A stretch of 64,000 nt of DNA from an uncultured Gelidibacter sp. (GCF_947500795.1 NZ_CANMTE010000003.1:248001-312000), one strand, 5' to 3'; positions 19,445-29,385 are shown, counted from the stretch's first letter. The notes: generated by a model not told the origin, from the letters alone. A program made the numbers and translations.

Positions 19445-20722
19445 ATGCAAAGAGAATACAAATTATTAAATTTTGATTGGCTAACTATCATCATATTCCT
19501 ACTCCTTGTAGGCTTCGGATGGCTGAACATTATCTCTGCTTCACATGTTGGAGAGATTAATGATTATTTTGACATGGATCAGCCCTATGGCAAGCAGTCT
19601 GTATTTATATTATTTACGTTGGCATTAATAGTGTTAATATTAGCATTAGACGCCAAGTTTTATGAACGATTCGCCAGTATTATATATGTAGTGTCCATTC
19701 TTTCTTTGGTAGGCCTCTTTATTTTTGGAAAAAATGTGAATGGTGCAACAGCGTGGTATGGCATTGGTGGAATGACGCTTCAACCTAGTGAATTCGCCAA
19801 ATTCGCAACCTCCTTGGCCGTAGCCAAATACATGAGTGATCTTCAAACCAATATGAAGACCTTTAAAGATCAAGCCAAAACAATGGCGCTGATTGTGCTA
19901 CCCGCTATATTAATTCTGCTACAAAATGATGCCGGAAGTACCGTGGTTTATGCCGCATTCTTTTTCGTTTTTTATAGAGAAGGGTTACAACAAATTTACT
20001 TAGTCATCGCCGTTTTTTTAATAGTACTGGCTGTTTTGGCCCTTAAGTTTAATGTGGTTATTGCCAGTGCAGTTGCAGCTATTATTATATTTGGACATCA
20101 CTTTTTTGGACAGCGGAAACGTCCACAGCTTATTCAGCCAATTGCGATTGTAATTGCCTGTATAGCGGTTTCTTTTGGGATAAAATACTTTTACAGTTCC
20201 ATCCTTCAACCGCATCAAAAAGACAGAATTAGTTTATGGTTGCGTCTCGAGAAAGATCCTATAAAACTTCATGAAATGAAGCAGACCATTCTGTATAATC
20301 TTAATGAGTCTGAAAAAGCAATCAGTTCTGGAGGTTTGACAGGAAAAGGGTTTTTACAAGGCACCAGAACAACAGGAAAGTTTGTGCCAGAGCAACACAC
20401 GGATTATATTTTCAGTACCGTAGGTGAAGAATGGGGTTTCCTAGGGAGTTCCTTTGTGGTCATCCTATTTGTTGGTCTCCTACTCCGCATCTTGTATTTA
20501 GCAGAGCTACAGAAATCGACCTTCAGTAGAGTTTATGGCTATTGCGTAGCATCCATATTTTTTATCCACTTTTTGATTAATATCGGGATGGTTATGGGAT
20601 TAATTCCAACCATTGGAATTCCGCTGCCTTTCTTCAGTTATGGAGGTTCAGGACTTTGGGCTTATACCATCTTACTCTTTATTTTTATAAAACTAGATTC
20701 AAACCGAATCAACGAATGGTAA
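19445..20722 (+). CDS. rodA: peptidoglycan glycosyltransferase RodA
   Basis: SEDS-family polymerase of 425 residues with about ten membrane helices. Family motifs include LQPSEFAKFATSLAVAKY, the large loop with EQHTDYIFSTVGEEWGFLGS (about residues 318-337) and GIPLPFFSYGGSGLWAY near the end. It polymerises lipid II glycan strands with PBP2. RodA is preferred over FtsW because it closes the mre operon directly after mrdA. A perfect 20-base stem terminator follows. Confidence 0.96.
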   Translation: MQREYKLLNFDWLTIIIFLLLVGFGWLNIISASHVGEINDYFDMDQPYGKQSVFILFTLALIVLILALDAKFYERFASIIYVVSILSLVGLFIFGKNVNGATAWYGIGGMTLQPSEFAKFATSLAVAKYMSDLQTNMKTFKDQAKTMALIVLPAILILLQNDAGSTVVYAAFFFVFYREGLQQIYLVIAVFLIVLAVLALKFNVVIASAVAAIIIFGHHFFGQRKRPQLIQPIAIVIACIAVSFGIKYFYSSILQPHQKDRISLWLRLEKDPIKLHEMKQTILYNLNESEKAISSGGLTGKGFLQGTRTTGKFVPEQHTDYIFSTVGEEWGFLGSSFVVILFVGLLLRILYLAELQKSTFSRVYGYCVASIFFIHFLINIGMVMGLIPTIGIPLPFFSYGGSGLWAYTILLFIFIKLDSNRINEW

Positions 20723-20770
20723 TTCGATTATAATTCATCTCGTACAGAAACTATCTGAAGGGTGATTCCT

Positions 20771-20816
20771 ATAAATAGAAAAACCTGTCTCTTTTAAGAC
20801 AGGTTTTTCTATTTAT
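20771..20816. terminator. bidirectional terminator between rodA and valS
   Basis: Perfect 20-base stem ATAAATAGAAAAACCTGTCT (20771-20790) with its complement (20797-20816), loop CTTTTA. The A/T outer stem supplies T-runs in both directions, serving the convergent rodA and valS. Confidence 0.93.
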
Positions 20817-20832
20817 AATTAATCCGAGATTA

Positions 20833-23463
20833 TTATTTTAAACTCGCTAAACTCGATTTAATTGTTTCAATTTTAGCCAACGCATCTGCTTCTTTATTGC
20901 GTTCGTTTTGTAACACTTGAGCTGGCGCATTATTCACAAAACGTTCGTTTGATAATTTCTTTTGAACAGATTTCAAGAATCCTTCAGTATAAGTCAACTC
21001 GTCATTCAATTTTTTGATCTCTTCCTCTACATTGATAGCTCCTGAAATTGGAATGAAATACTCGTTAGACTGCACTCTGAAACTCAATGCGCCATCAACG
21101 GCATCAGTAACAGATTCCATTTTCGAGATATTACCCATTTTAGAAATCACAGAATTGTAGCGCTCTGGTAAATTCTCATTATTGATGAATGACAATTCAA
21201 TACTATCCTTAAACGAAATGTTTTTGTCTTTACGAATAGTTCTTATTCCAGAGATTACTTCTTTAACCGTTTCAAAGTCTGAAATCAGCTGTGCATCAAA
21301 GGTCTCAATTTTTGGGTATTGAGCTACGATTAATGCTTCTTCTGGAGTTCTATCAGCAATAAAATGCCAAATTTCTTCCGTTAAGAAAGGCATAAATGGA
21401 TGTAATAACTTCAAATTAGATTCAAAGATTTCAATAACACTATTAAATGTTTTTGAGTCTATAGGTTGTTGGTATTCCGGTTTGATCATCTCCAATAACC
21501 AAGAACAGAAATCGTCCCAAATCAACTTGTAAATTCCCATTAACGCATCAGAAAGTCTGTATTTGCCATAGTGATCTTCAATTTCCGCAAGCGCTTGTTG
21601 AAATCTGGCAGTATACCATTCTATCGCGATTTTTGAAGCTTCAGGTTGTTCAATTTCGGCAACCTCCCATCCTTTTACTAATCTGAAGGCATTCCAAATT
21701 TTATTTGCAAACCCTTTACCTTGATTACATAAATCTTCATCAAACATCAAATCATTTCCAGCAGCAGAACTCAATAATAAGCCTACGCGTACGCCATCAG
21801 CACCATAATCGTCAATCAATTTTAGAGCATCAGGAGAATTCCCTAACGATTTACTCATTTTACGACGTTGCTTATCGCGCACCAATCCGGTTAAATAGAC
21901 GTTTTCAAATGGTTTTTCATCTCTATATTCATAACCTGAAATCACCATTCGGGCAACCCAGAAGAATAAAATGTCCGGTCCGGTCACTAAATCGTTGGTT
22001 GGATAGTAATATTCAATTTCAGGATTGTCAGGGTTGCGAATCCCATCAAACACACTAATTGGCCACAACCAAGAAGAGAACCATGTGTCTAAGGCATCTT
22101 TATCTTGGGTAAGATCATTTGCAGTAAGTTCCGGGTTCTTTGTTCTTTCCTGTGCTAATTTAACCGCATCTTCCAATGATTCCGCCACCACAAAATCCTC
22201 TTTCCCATCGCCATAGAAATACGCAGGAATCTGCTGTCCCCACAATAATTGACGCGAAATATTCCAATCGCGAATATTCTCCATCCAATGACGGTACGTA
22301 TTGTTGAATCGTTTTGGGAACAATTTTACTTCTTCATCTTCCAAGACTGCTTTAATGGCAGGTTTGGCAAGATCTTCCATTTTCAAGAACCACTGATCAG
22401 AAAGTCGAGGTTCAATAACAGCTTTTGTACGTTCACTTGTTCCTACTTTATGCGTGATATCTTCAGTTTTAGCTAGAATGCCCAAATCTTTCAACTCTTG
22501 GGTCACATCTTTACGCGCAACAACTCTATCTTTTCCTTGGTGGTGTAAACCGAAACTATTTAAAGTAGCATCATCATTAAGAATATCTACCACTTCCAAT
22601 CCGTGTCTGTCGCCAATTTCCTTATCGTTAACATCATGTGCAGGTGTAATTTTTAAACAACCTGTACCAAATTCCATATCAACATAATCATCCGCTATGA
22701 TGGGAACGATTCTGTTACAAATTGGTACAATAACGTTCTTACCAATTAGGTGTTGAAAACGCTCATCATTTGGATTCACACACACTGCAGTATCGCCTAA
22801 AATAGTTTCCGGACGTGTGGTGGCAATAGTTATAAAATCGTCTTGATTTTCAATTTGATAATTGACATAGTATAATTTGTCAGTACGTTCCACATGGATC
22901 ACTTCTTCATCTGACAAAGTCGTTTTTGCCTCAGGATCCCAATTGACCATACGGTATCCACGATAAATCAACCCTTTGTTATATAAATCGACAAAAACTT
23001 TAATAACCGATTCACTCATATCATCATCCATGGTGAATTTTGTACGGTCCCAATCGCAAGAACAACCCAATTTTTTCAGTTGCTCAAGAATAACCCCGCC
23101 ATACTCATGTGTCCAATCCCACGCGTGACTTAAAAACTCTTCACGAGACAGCTTGTTTTTATCAATCCCTTGCTCCTTTAATTTTGCTACAACTTTAGCT
23201 TCGGTTGCAATGGAAGCGTGGTCTGTACCAGGAACCCAACACGCATTTCTACCTTGCAAACGTGCTCTACGGATAAGTACGTCCTGAATGGTGTTATTCA
23301 ACATATGCCCCATATGCAAAACTCCAGTAACGTTTGGTGGCGGAATCACGATAGTATAAGGCTCGCGCTCATCTGGAACGGACTTAAAATACTTGTGTTC
23401 CATCCAATAGGAATACCACTTATCTTCTACGCTAGAAGCGGAATATTTTGCTGGGATTGTCAT
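20833..23463 (-). CDS. valS: valine--tRNA ligase ValS
   Basis: Class I aminoacyl-tRNA synthetase of 876 residues with the start at 23463 ([11 protein letters not shown]). Motifs: HIGH variant HMGHM in [16 protein letters not shown] in [11 protein letters not shown], a CP1 editing domain (about 200-340, [12 protein letters not shown]), an anticodon-binding domain, and the C-terminal coiled coil ([20 protein letters not shown]). The longest open frame begins 14 codons earlier at 23505, but a -7 element TAACTTTG (23503-23510, minus) covers that codon, so the shorter form is right. Single-gene unit. Confidence 0.97.
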   Translation of the reverse strand: MTIPAKYSASSVEDKWYSYWMEHKYFKSVPDEREPYTIVIPPPNVTGVLHMGHMLNNTIQDVLIRRARLQGRNACWVPGTDHASIATEAKVVAKLKEQGIDKNKLSREEFLSHAWDWTHEYGGVILEQLKKLGCSCDWDRTKFTMDDDMSESVIKVFVDLYNKGLIYRGYRMVNWDPEAKTTLSDEEVIHVERTDKLYYVNYQIENQDDFITIATTRPETILGDTAVCVNPNDERFQHLIGKNVIVPICNRIVPIIADDYVDMEFGTGCLKITPAHDVNDKEIGDRHGLEVVDILNDDATLNSFGLHHQGKDRVVARKDVTQELKDLGILAKTEDITHKVGTSERTKAVIEPRLSDQWFLKMEDLAKPAIKAVLEDEEVKLFPKRFNNTYRHWMENIRDWNISRQLLWGQQIPAYFYGDGKEDFVVAESLEDAVKLAQERTKNPELTANDLTQDKDALDTWFSSWLWPISVFDGIRNPDNPEIEYYYPTNDLVTGPDILFFWVARMVISGYEYRDEKPFENVYLTGLVRDKQRRKMSKSLGNSPDALKLIDDYGADGVRVGLLLSSAAGNDLMFDEDLCNQGKGFANKIWNAFRLVKGWEVAEIEQPEASKIAIEWYTARFQQALAEIEDHYGKYRLSDALMGIYKLIWDDFCSWLLEMIKPEYQQPIDSKTFNSVIEIFESNLKLLHPFMPFLTEEIWHFIADRTPEEALIVAQYPKIETFDAQLISDFETVKEVISGIRTIRKDKNISFKDSIELSFINNENLPERYNSVISKMGNISKMESVTDAVDGALSFRVQSNEYFIPISGAINVEEEIKKLNDELTYTEGFLKSVQKKLSNERFVNNAPAQVLQNERNKEADALAKIETIKSSLASLK

Positions 23464-23502
23464 ACTTTGGTACTGTTTTTGTATAGTTCTATCAATAACA
23501 GG

Positions 23503-23510
23503 CAAAGTTA
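23503..23510 (-). promoter_or_regulatory. -7 element TAACTTTG of valS
   Basis: Exact TAnnTTTG match on the minus strand, about 40 bases before the chosen valS ATG. It overlaps the longest-frame start codon and therefore excludes it. Confidence 0.6.
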
Positions 23511-23603
23511 CTTATATTTCTGTTTTCGTGAAATTATAAAAACATTTATTAACCCAAATTTGGACGGCACTTTTGACTATTAATATGTTGTACGTCTAAT
23601 TTA

Positions 23604-23635
23604 TTTTGCGAAACGATTAAAAGTGAGTAATTTTG
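23604..23635 (+). promoter_or_regulatory. Bacteroidota promoter of the DUF1573 gene
   Basis: The -33 element TTTTG (23604-23608) and -7 element TAATTTTG (23628-23635) are 19 bases apart, the textbook arrangement for the primary sigma factor of Bacteroidota. The gene starts 22 bases downstream. Confidence 0.8.
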
Positions 23636-23657
23636 ACACTATCAATTTAAATATAAA

Positions 23658-24047
23658 ATGATGAAAAATTTAATTGCAATTTTATTTGTAGGAATGCTAA
23701 GTGTTTCTGCTTTTGCACAAGAGAAAGTAGCAAAAATTGAGTTTAAAACGGATGTAATAGATTATGGTACGATATTAAAAGGTGCTGATGGTGTGCGTGT
23801 GTTTGAATTCACCAATACAGGAAATGCACCACTTATCATCACTAAAGTATCTTCAACTTGCGGATGTACCATTCCTAAAAAACCTGAGGCTCCAATCCTT
23901 CCAGGTGATAAAGGTGAAATTCAAGTGAAATATAACACACAAATTGTAGATCCTATAAGAAAGACAATTACGGTTATGTCTAATGCTGATACGCCAATTG
24001 TAGCCCTTAAGATTAAAGGTGAGGTTGTTGAACCTAAGACAAAATAA
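23658..24047 (+). CDS. DUF1573 domain secreted protein
   Basis: Secreted protein of 129 residues: signal peptide (to about residue 20, SVSAFAQ) and one immunoglobulin-like DUF1573 domain (about 25-125) with FKTDVIDYGTI, FEFTNTGNAPLIITKV, the conserved STCGCTIP and a beta-strand repeat ending in LKIKGEV. DUF1573 proteins are abundant in Bacteroidota; the function is unknown, with a proposed role in cell-surface beta-sandwich contacts. It has its own well-formed promoter and terminator and so is a single-gene unit. Confidence 0.92.
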   Translation: MMKNLIAILFVGMLSVSAFAQEKVAKIEFKTDVIDYGTILKGADGVRVFEFTNTGNAPLIITKVSSTCGCTIPKKPEAPILPGDKGEIQVKYNTQIVDPIRKTITVMSNADTPIVALKIKGEVVEPKTK

Positions 24048-24092
24048 AAAAGTGTTGTGAAACAGTAAATCTGTTTTCCACTTTAAGATTTA

Positions 24093-24119
24093 AAAGCTCT
24101 CATTTTGAGGGCTTTTTTA
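24093..24119 (+). terminator. terminator after the DUF1573 gene
   Basis: Stem AAAGCTCTCA (24093-24102) with TGAGGGCTTT (24106-24115), one G-T pair, TTT loop, then a T-run. It also separates the convergent protease gene. Confidence 0.8.
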
Positions 24120-25436
24120 TTACAATAAACTTTCCAATTTAAAGCGAAAGGTCATAATGACGCCATTTCTATCAATGACAAGTTTAATCATCTTCCCTTC
24201 ATCATCTCTAAAAAACGACGTGACTTCTTGTAATTTAAGCGGGTGTGTTTGCCTGCCATTTATAGTTAGTACAATATCCCCAAATTGTAAACCAGCGCGT
24301 TCCGCAGGAGAACCAGGCCTCAATTCAACAATCTTAAACGCAGGTTTTAGTTCATACTTATAGGCTTCAATAACCGTAATTCCGCCTGAAGCCTGATCAT
24401 TCTTCACCTTAACTTCATTCTTGCGCTCCTTTATAATTCTACTGCCCGACTGTTCTAAAATGATTCCACTTTTGTCGTATTCAAATGGGGCATTGAAGTT
24501 TTTATTTTTCTTGAAAGTCACTTGCGAATTACCATAATCCATGATGATGTTAAATCGTTTTAATAATTCTCCCGCCATACTCCCACTACGCTCTTTGAAT
24601 TTCCTAGCGAAACTAACGGCTGCCGAATCAGGATATGCGACATTCAAATTTTTAAGATGGAAATCGTTAATGGAAAACTGTTCCAATTTTGATCGTTTAC
24701 CATACACGCTACCACTCAACCCTTTCCCCAAATAATCTATAAAATAGGTGTTATTCCTGGGAGACAATCCTAAAGAATCATCTTCAAAAAGCCACAAGGC
24801 ATCACTCCCACCAGAATCCATCAATAATTTTACAGGAATTTTTTTATCGTTCGCTACTACAGAGGCATCTATATAGGGTTTGTTGTTTACCAATGTCAAA
24901 GGCAACGTTTCACATTTTCTACATGACTTATACGTATACGTGTTTGGATTGTTCAACCTTATAAATTTCGAACCGTAATTGATTTCAACTATAAAATCCT
25001 TGAAAATATCGTAACCAATAATACCGTGAACCTGTACACCCAACCTTGGAGTGAAATTGATGGACTCGTCAGTAATAATGTACACATCTTGATTGACGTT
25101 TAAGGCATCACCAATTCTGAATATATTTTTCTCTGACTTTAATGCCACCACATAATCTCCATCGCCCAAGCCCCTTAAATAAATGGTTTCGAGGTTTTTT
25201 AGCTTTAAGGCTTCCGCAGAATCAATAATATTAAACAAAATGGGTTTGCTAACTCCTGAATCCAATAAAAATGAAAGGGTCACACCATTAATCTCAACGG
25301 GCATAATGATGAGATTATCAATTAACTCAAAACTGATCTTTGTTCGTTCTGATCGTGGCAAGGTGAATCGACTCTGCGAAAAGGTAAATCCGCAAAAAAG
25401 CATAAAATAAGTTGCCAATAAGAATCGATAACACAT
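24120..25436 (-). CDS. retropepsin-like aspartyl protease with C-terminal PDZ domain
   Basis: Exported protein of about 438 residues. The start at 25436 (MCYRFLLATYFMLF) gives a normal signal peptide; the longest frame begins eight codons earlier at a TTG (25460). Two aspartyl-protease lobes follow, with FLLDSGVSKP and, in the second, LLMDSGGSDALW. The two catalytic-type DSG triads are both present. A PDZ domain occupies the last 100 residues (VELRPGSPAERAGLQFGDIVLTINGR). This double-lobe plus PDZ layout is common in Bacteroidota. Substrates are unknown; the PDZ domain suggests recognition of exposed protein C-termini in the periplasm. Confidence 0.88.
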   Translation of the reverse strand: MCYRFLLATYFMLFCGFTFSQSRFTLPRSERTKISFELIDNLIIMPVEINGVTLSFLLDSGVSKPILFNIIDSAEALKLKNLETIYLRGLGDGDYVVALKSEKNIFRIGDALNVNQDVYIITDESINFTPRLGVQVHGIIGYDIFKDFIVEINYGSKFIRLNNPNTYTYKSCRKCETLPLTLVNNKPYIDASVVANDKKIPVKLLMDSGGSDALWLFEDDSLGLSPRNNTYFIDYLGKGLSGSVYGKRSKLEQFSINDFHLKNLNVAYPDSAAVSFARKFKERSGSMAGELLKRFNIIMDYGNSQVTFKKNKNFNAPFEYDKSGIILEQSGSRIIKERKNEVKVKNDQASGGITVIEAYKYELKPAFKIVELRPGSPAERAGLQFGDIVLTINGRQTHPLKLQEVTSFFRDDEGKMIKLVIDRNGVIMTFRFKLESLL

Positions 25437-25556
25437 ATATAAAATGTAGCGTCTTACCAATTTACAAATCTTTAACTCTACATTCGTCTTTTACATTGTG
25501 TTTTTGAAAAATCTTTGAGATAATTTTCAGAACTTTACCCCTTAAATTTTAATCTC

Positions 25557-26750
25557 ATGCCAAAAATTTCGCAAAAAGGGCGATTGATGCCTTCGTCTCC
25601 TATAAGAAAACTAGTACCATATGCTGAACAGGCCTATAAAGAGGGTAAAACTGTTTACCATTTAAACATTGGACAACCTGATATTAAAACTCCAGAAGTT
25701 GCTTTGGATGCTGTAAAAGTGCATTCCCTCGACATTTTGGCTTATACACGTTCTGAAGGTTCTGAAGACTACAGAAAAAAAATCGCTCAGTACTATGCAA
25801 AAAATAATATCCACGTAACTCACAGTGACATTATTGTAACCACAGGCGGAAGTGAAGCCCTTTTGTTTGCTTTTGGTAGTATTATGGATTCCGGTGATGA
25901 AATCATTATTCCTGAACCATTTTATGCTAATTATAACGGATTCTCTACAGCTTCAGATATTAAGGTAGTTCCGGTAATTTCTAAAATAGAAAACAATTTC
26001 GCATTGCCTCCTATTGAAGAGTTTGAAAGTTTAATTACTGATAAAACAAAAGCTATTTTAATTTGCAACCCGGGGAACCCTACAGGTTACCTTTATTCTA
26101 GAGAGGAAATTAAACAATTAGCTGATCTTGTAAAAAAACATGATCTGTTCTTAATTGCTGATGAAGTATACAGAGAGTTTGTGTACGATGGTAACGAGTT
26201 TTACTCCATTATGCAAGAAGAAGGCATCGAAGATCACGCTATTATGATTGATTCCGTGTCCAAACGTTATAGCATGTGTGGCGCAAGAATTGGATATTTT
26301 GTTTCTAGAAACAAGGAGGTTATCCAAACAGCCTTAAAGTTTGCACAAGCCCGTTTGAGCCCACCTACTTTAGCACAAATTGCAAGTGAAGCGGCCTTAA
26401 GCACACCTCAAAGTTATTTTGATGATGTAATTGAGGAATATGTAAAAAGAAGAAATACACTGATCAGAGAATTGAAAAAAATAGATGGCCTTAAAGTTGC
26501 AGAACCTAAAGGAGCCTTCTATTGTATAGTAGAATTACCGGTAAAAAGTGCTGATCATTTTGCACAATGGTTATTGGAAAGCTATGATTTAGACAAAGAA
26601 ACGGTCATGGTTGCACCTGCCGCTGGTTTCTATTCAACGCCAAATGTAGGTCTTAACCAAATCAGAATTGCTTACGTCCTAAATGAAGAAAGTTTAATCA
26701 GAGCTGTTCAAATTTTAAAAGAAGCTTTAAAAGTTTACCCTAACAATTAG
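25557..26750 (+). CDS. class I/II PLP-dependent aminotransferase
   Basis: Fold-type I aminotransferase of 397 residues. PLP-site features are visible: TTGGSEALLFAF, NPGNPTGYLYS, DEVYREFVYD, the Schiff-base lysine in SVSKRYSMCGARIG, and the substrate-carboxylate arginine in QIRIAYV. It resembles the aspartate/aromatic aminotransferase Igamma group, but SKRYSMCGARIG with Cys and Ala instead of SK.F.MTG.R is characteristic of a Bacteroidota subgroup. The amino-acid donor cannot be fixed from sequence. The stop codon overlaps the GTG start of murB. Confidence 0.9.
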   Translation: MPKISQKGRLMPSSPIRKLVPYAEQAYKEGKTVYHLNIGQPDIKTPEVALDAVKVHSLDILAYTRSEGSEDYRKKIAQYYAKNNIHVTHSDIIVTTGGSEALLFAFGSIMDSGDEIIIPEPFYANYNGFSTASDIKVVPVISKIENNFALPPIEEFESLITDKTKAILICNPGNPTGYLYSREEIKQLADLVKKHDLFLIADEVYREFVYDGNEFYSIMQEEGIEDHAIMIDSVSKRYSMCGARIGYFVSRNKEVIQTALKFAQARLSPPTLAQIASEAALSTPQSYFDDVIEEYVKRRNTLIRELKKIDGLKVAEPKGAFYCIVELPVKSADHFAQWLLESYDLDKETVMVAPAAGFYSTPNVGLNQIRIAYVLNEESLIRAVQILKEALKVYPNN

Positions 26751-27763
26751 TGCAAATTCAAGAAAACATATCATTAAAGCCCTATAATACTTTTGGGTTG
26801 GAAGCTCGCGCGAAATACTTTATAAAAGTTGAAAGTATTCAGCAATTAAAAGAAGCGCTGAGTTTAGATGCGTATCCAGAAAAATTCATCCTTGGTGGCG
26901 GCAGCAATATGTTGCTCACCAAGGATTTGGATTGCCTGGTCATTCAAATCGATATAAAAGGCATCGAAATTATTGAACACCAAGAACATCACGTTTTAGT
27001 AAAAGCCAGTGCAGGCGAAAATTGGCACGAGTTTGTACTGTGGTGTTTGGAGCATGATTTTGGTGGTCTAGAAAATCTGTCTTTAATTCCAGGCAATGTA
27101 GGTACAGCACCTATCCAAAATATTGGCGCCTATGGTGTTGAAATAAAAGACACGCTTCAGTCTTGCGAGGCTTTAAATATTGAAACGAAAGCCATTGAAA
27201 CATTCACGAATGAGGAATGTAAATTTGATTATCGCGAATCTATATTTAAGCAGGATAAAAAGAATCGTTATGTTATTGTAAGCGCCACGTTTATATTGAC
27301 AGCGGTTAATCATAAATTGCATATGGACTATGGTGCCATTGCTACAGAATTGGCGGCTATGGAAGTCCAACAACCTACCATACAAGACATTTCTAAAGCA
27401 GTAATAGCAATTCGCGAAAGCAAACTTCCTAATCCAAAAGAGATTGGTAATAGTGGCAGTTTCTTCAAAAACCCTATTATTTCCAAAACTCATTTTGATA
27501 AACTCAAAAGCAACTTTCCTGAGATACCAAGTTATACTGTATCTCCAACCGAAATAAAAGTGCCTGCTGGCTGGCTGATTGAAAAATCAGGATTTAAGGG
27601 CAAAACCTTTGGCGACTATGGCGTACATAAAAAGCAAGCCTTAGTCTTAGTAAACTATGGCAGTGCGAAAGGTTCAGATATTTTTGAATTGGCTAAACTT
27701 ATTCAAAAAACGATACATCAGCTCTTTGGAATTTCCATTGAGATGGAAGTGAATATTATATAA
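26750..27763 (+). CDS. murB: UDP-N-acetylmuramate dehydrogenase MurB
   Basis: FAD enzyme that reduces UDP-GlcNAc-enolpyruvate to UDP-MurNAc, 337 residues. FAD-binding motifs ILGGGSNMLL and SLIPGNVGTAPIQNIGAYGVEI, the proton-donor Ser in NSGSFFKNPI and a C-terminal Glu in EMEVNI match type I MurB. It begins with GTG at 26750, overlapping the last base of the aminotransferase gene, so the two are coupled. Confidence 0.96.
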   Translation: MQIQENISLKPYNTFGLEARAKYFIKVESIQQLKEALSLDAYPEKFILGGGSNMLLTKDLDCLVIQIDIKGIEIIEHQEHHVLVKASAGENWHEFVLWCLEHDFGGLENLSLIPGNVGTAPIQNIGAYGVEIKDTLQSCEALNIETKAIETFTNEECKFDYRESIFKQDKKNRYVIVSATFILTAVNHKLHMDYGAIATELAAMEVQQPTIQDISKAVIAIRESKLPNPKEIGNSGSFFKNPIISKTHFDKLKSNFPEIPSYTVSPTEIKVPAGWLIEKSGFKGKTFGDYGVHKKQALVLVNYGSAKGSDIFELAKLIQKTIHQLFGISIEMEVNII

Positions 27764-27766
27764 AAA

Positions 27767-27791
27767 GGCTTCAACTGTTTAAGTTGAAGCC
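27767..27791. terminator. hairpin after murB with its T-run on the minus strand
   Basis: GGCTTCAACT (27767-27776) and AGTTGAAGCC (27782-27791) form a ten-base stem. On the plus strand the flank is CATTTAT, a poor T-run; on the minus strand it is TTTTTATAT. It may end murB weakly, or block antisense transcription from the right. Confidence 0.6.
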
Positions 27792-27918
27792 CATTTATAA
27801 TCGTGTAGTGCCAATCGAAAAAGCTATTAATCAAACCCCTTAAAAAGAAGAAAAACCGACACCACAGATATTAAAACTATATTTAAATTATAAAGTAGTT
27901 TATTCGTAATTTTACCAT

Positions 27919-27950
27919 CGTATAGTGGATATACGTACGAAAATCGTATA
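27919..27950. promoter_or_regulatory. repeated CGTATA / TATACG half-sites upstream of the ECF sigma gene
   Basis: CGTATA (27919-27924), TATACG (27930-27935) and CGTATA (27945-27950) make two overlapping inverted repeats, and CGTATAGTGGA recurs as CGTATATGGA. They end 39 bases before the TTG start and are candidate operator or ECF-promoter sites. Function is inferred only from symmetry and position. Confidence 0.35.
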
Positions 27951-27989
27951 TGGACTTTTACGCCCCATATTAAATTAAATTTCAATTAC

Positions 27990-28520
27990 TTGAGCTATTC
28001 ATTAGAAGAACATATTGTCGAACTTCTTGAAAAAGGAGATAAGGCCGCGATTAATTTACTCTATGAAAATTATTCAGACAGTCTTTATGGTGTTATTTTA
28101 AAAATAACCAATAACGAGGAACTTGCTCAAGATGCGTTACAGGAAAGTTTTGTGAAAATTTGGAAAAACTCGAAAAAGTACGATTCCAAAAAAGCCAGAC
28201 TTTTTACTTGGCTTTACAGAATTGCCCGTAATACCGCTATTGACAAATTAAGAAGTTTCAATAATCGATTTGAAAAAGAAGTCCAAATTGATAAATCCAA
28301 CGTATATATTCTACCAACTGCAAGTTTAAATCAAGACGTTTTAGATTTAAAAGACCATGTTACCAAATTGGATGAAAAATACCAAATTGTTCTGAATGCT
28401 TTATTTTTTGAAGGCATGACGCAACAAGAGGCTAGTGATGAACTAGACATTCCATTGGGCACAATTAAGTCGAGGTTGAAAATTGGTTTGAGAGACTTAC
28501 GAAAGCTTTTTAACCATTAA
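27990..28520 (+). CDS. ECF RNA polymerase sigma factor
   Basis: Group 4 sigma factor of 176 residues. Region 2 (about 25-95) shows LYENYSDSLYGVIL, DALQESFVKIWKN and FTWLYRIARNTAIDKLR; region 4 (about 118-170) shows LDEKYQIVLNALFFEGMTQQEASDELDIPLGTIKSRL. The start is TTG at 27990; no in-frame ATG precedes region 2. The gene directly downstream (12 bases) encodes a matching anti-sigma factor, so this is a classical sigma/anti-sigma pair. Repeated half-sites upstream may be its own promoter or an operator. Confidence 0.95.
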   Translation: MSYSLEEHIVELLEKGDKAAINLLYENYSDSLYGVILKITNNEELAQDALQESFVKIWKNSKKYDSKKARLFTWLYRIARNTAIDKLRSFNNRFEKEVQIDKSNVYILPTASLNQDVLDLKDHVTKLDEKYQIVLNALFFEGMTQQEASDELDIPLGTIKSRLKIGLRDLRKLFNH

Positions 28521-28532
28521 AGTTTAGGAATA

Positions 28533-29336
28533 ATGGAAAAAAAATTACAGATTTTTATGGAATCGGGCCTATTGGATAAGTACATCCTAGGCACCACAAC
28601 TCTAGATGAGAATTTAGAGGTTGAGAGCTATATTGCTGAATTTCCTGAAGTAGCTGCAGAATATGAGCGGCTTCAAGAGAATCTAGAAATTTTAGCAAAG
28701 GCAAGTATCGTAGAAGCTCCAAAGTATATTTTGAGCGATGTTTTGAAAGAGATTTCAGAAGAGACACCAGTTGTACAAATGGTCCCTCAAGCCAAAAGAC
28801 GTACACCTTGGTATAGTATTGCAGCGAGTTTTGCAGCATTAATTTTTGCTGGAGCATCCTTCTTTTTGTATGAACAAAACATGGATTTAAGCAATGAAAA
28901 TCAAGTTGTTGTAGATGAAATTTTTGATCTTAGAAGTGATATCGAAGAAAATAATAACAAGTTAGAGAATGTCATGCTTCAGTTTATGAAGTTAAACAAT
29001 CCGGAAACTGAAAAATATGTGTTGCGAGGAAATTCTCGAGCGAAAAATCTAAAAACTGTAGCATATATTAACGCGGTTGATAAAACGTCTATGATTGATG
29101 TGGTATCCTTACCAAAACTTCCTGAAGACCAAACCTATCAAATTTGGGCTGAATTACAAGACAGAATGGTGAATCTGGGCATCCTTGATGAATCTGAGCG
29201 TAAGTTAAAGACCATTCCTTACATGGAAAATGCACTTGGTTTAAGTATTACTATAGAACCTAAATCCGGATCTAAAATCAATGCGGCCACAGCTGATAAC
29301 TCAGTAGCCGAAATTGTTTTGAAGAATAACAAATAA
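28533..29336 (+). CDS. anti-sigma factor, RskA-type
   Basis: Membrane-spanning anti-sigma factor of 267 residues. The N-terminal cytosolic part (about 1-85) carries the short helical zone LLDKYILGTTTLDENLEVES that binds the sigma factor; no HxxxCxxC zinc motif is present. One membrane helix lies at about 92-110 (YSIAASFAALIFAGASFFLY), a periplasmic coiled coil at about 115-150, and an RskA C-terminal domain at about 160-262 (LPEDQTYQIWAELQDRMVNLG). It holds the upstream ECF factor at the membrane until a signal, probably proteolysis, releases it. Confidence 0.9.
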   Translation: MEKKLQIFMESGLLDKYILGTTTLDENLEVESYIAEFPEVAAEYERLQENLEILAKASIVEAPKYILSDVLKEISEETPVVQMVPQAKRRTPWYSIAASFAALIFAGASFFLYEQNMDLSNENQVVVDEIFDLRSDIEENNNKLENVMLQFMKLNNPETEKYVLRGNSRAKNLKTVAYINAVDKTSMIDVVSLPKLPEDQTYQIWAELQDRMVNLGILDESERKLKTIPYMENALGLSITIEPKSGSKINAATADNSVAEIVLKNNK

Positions 29337-29360
29337 GATCATTTAAAAATTTGATATGAA

Positions 29361-29385
29361 AACCACCTTCTAAGGTGGTTTTTTT
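29361..29385 (+). terminator. terminator after the anti-sigma gene
   Basis: AACCACCTT (29361-29369) and AAGGTGGTT (29372-29380) form a nine-base stem with a very short loop, followed by TTTTTG. Confidence 0.9.
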
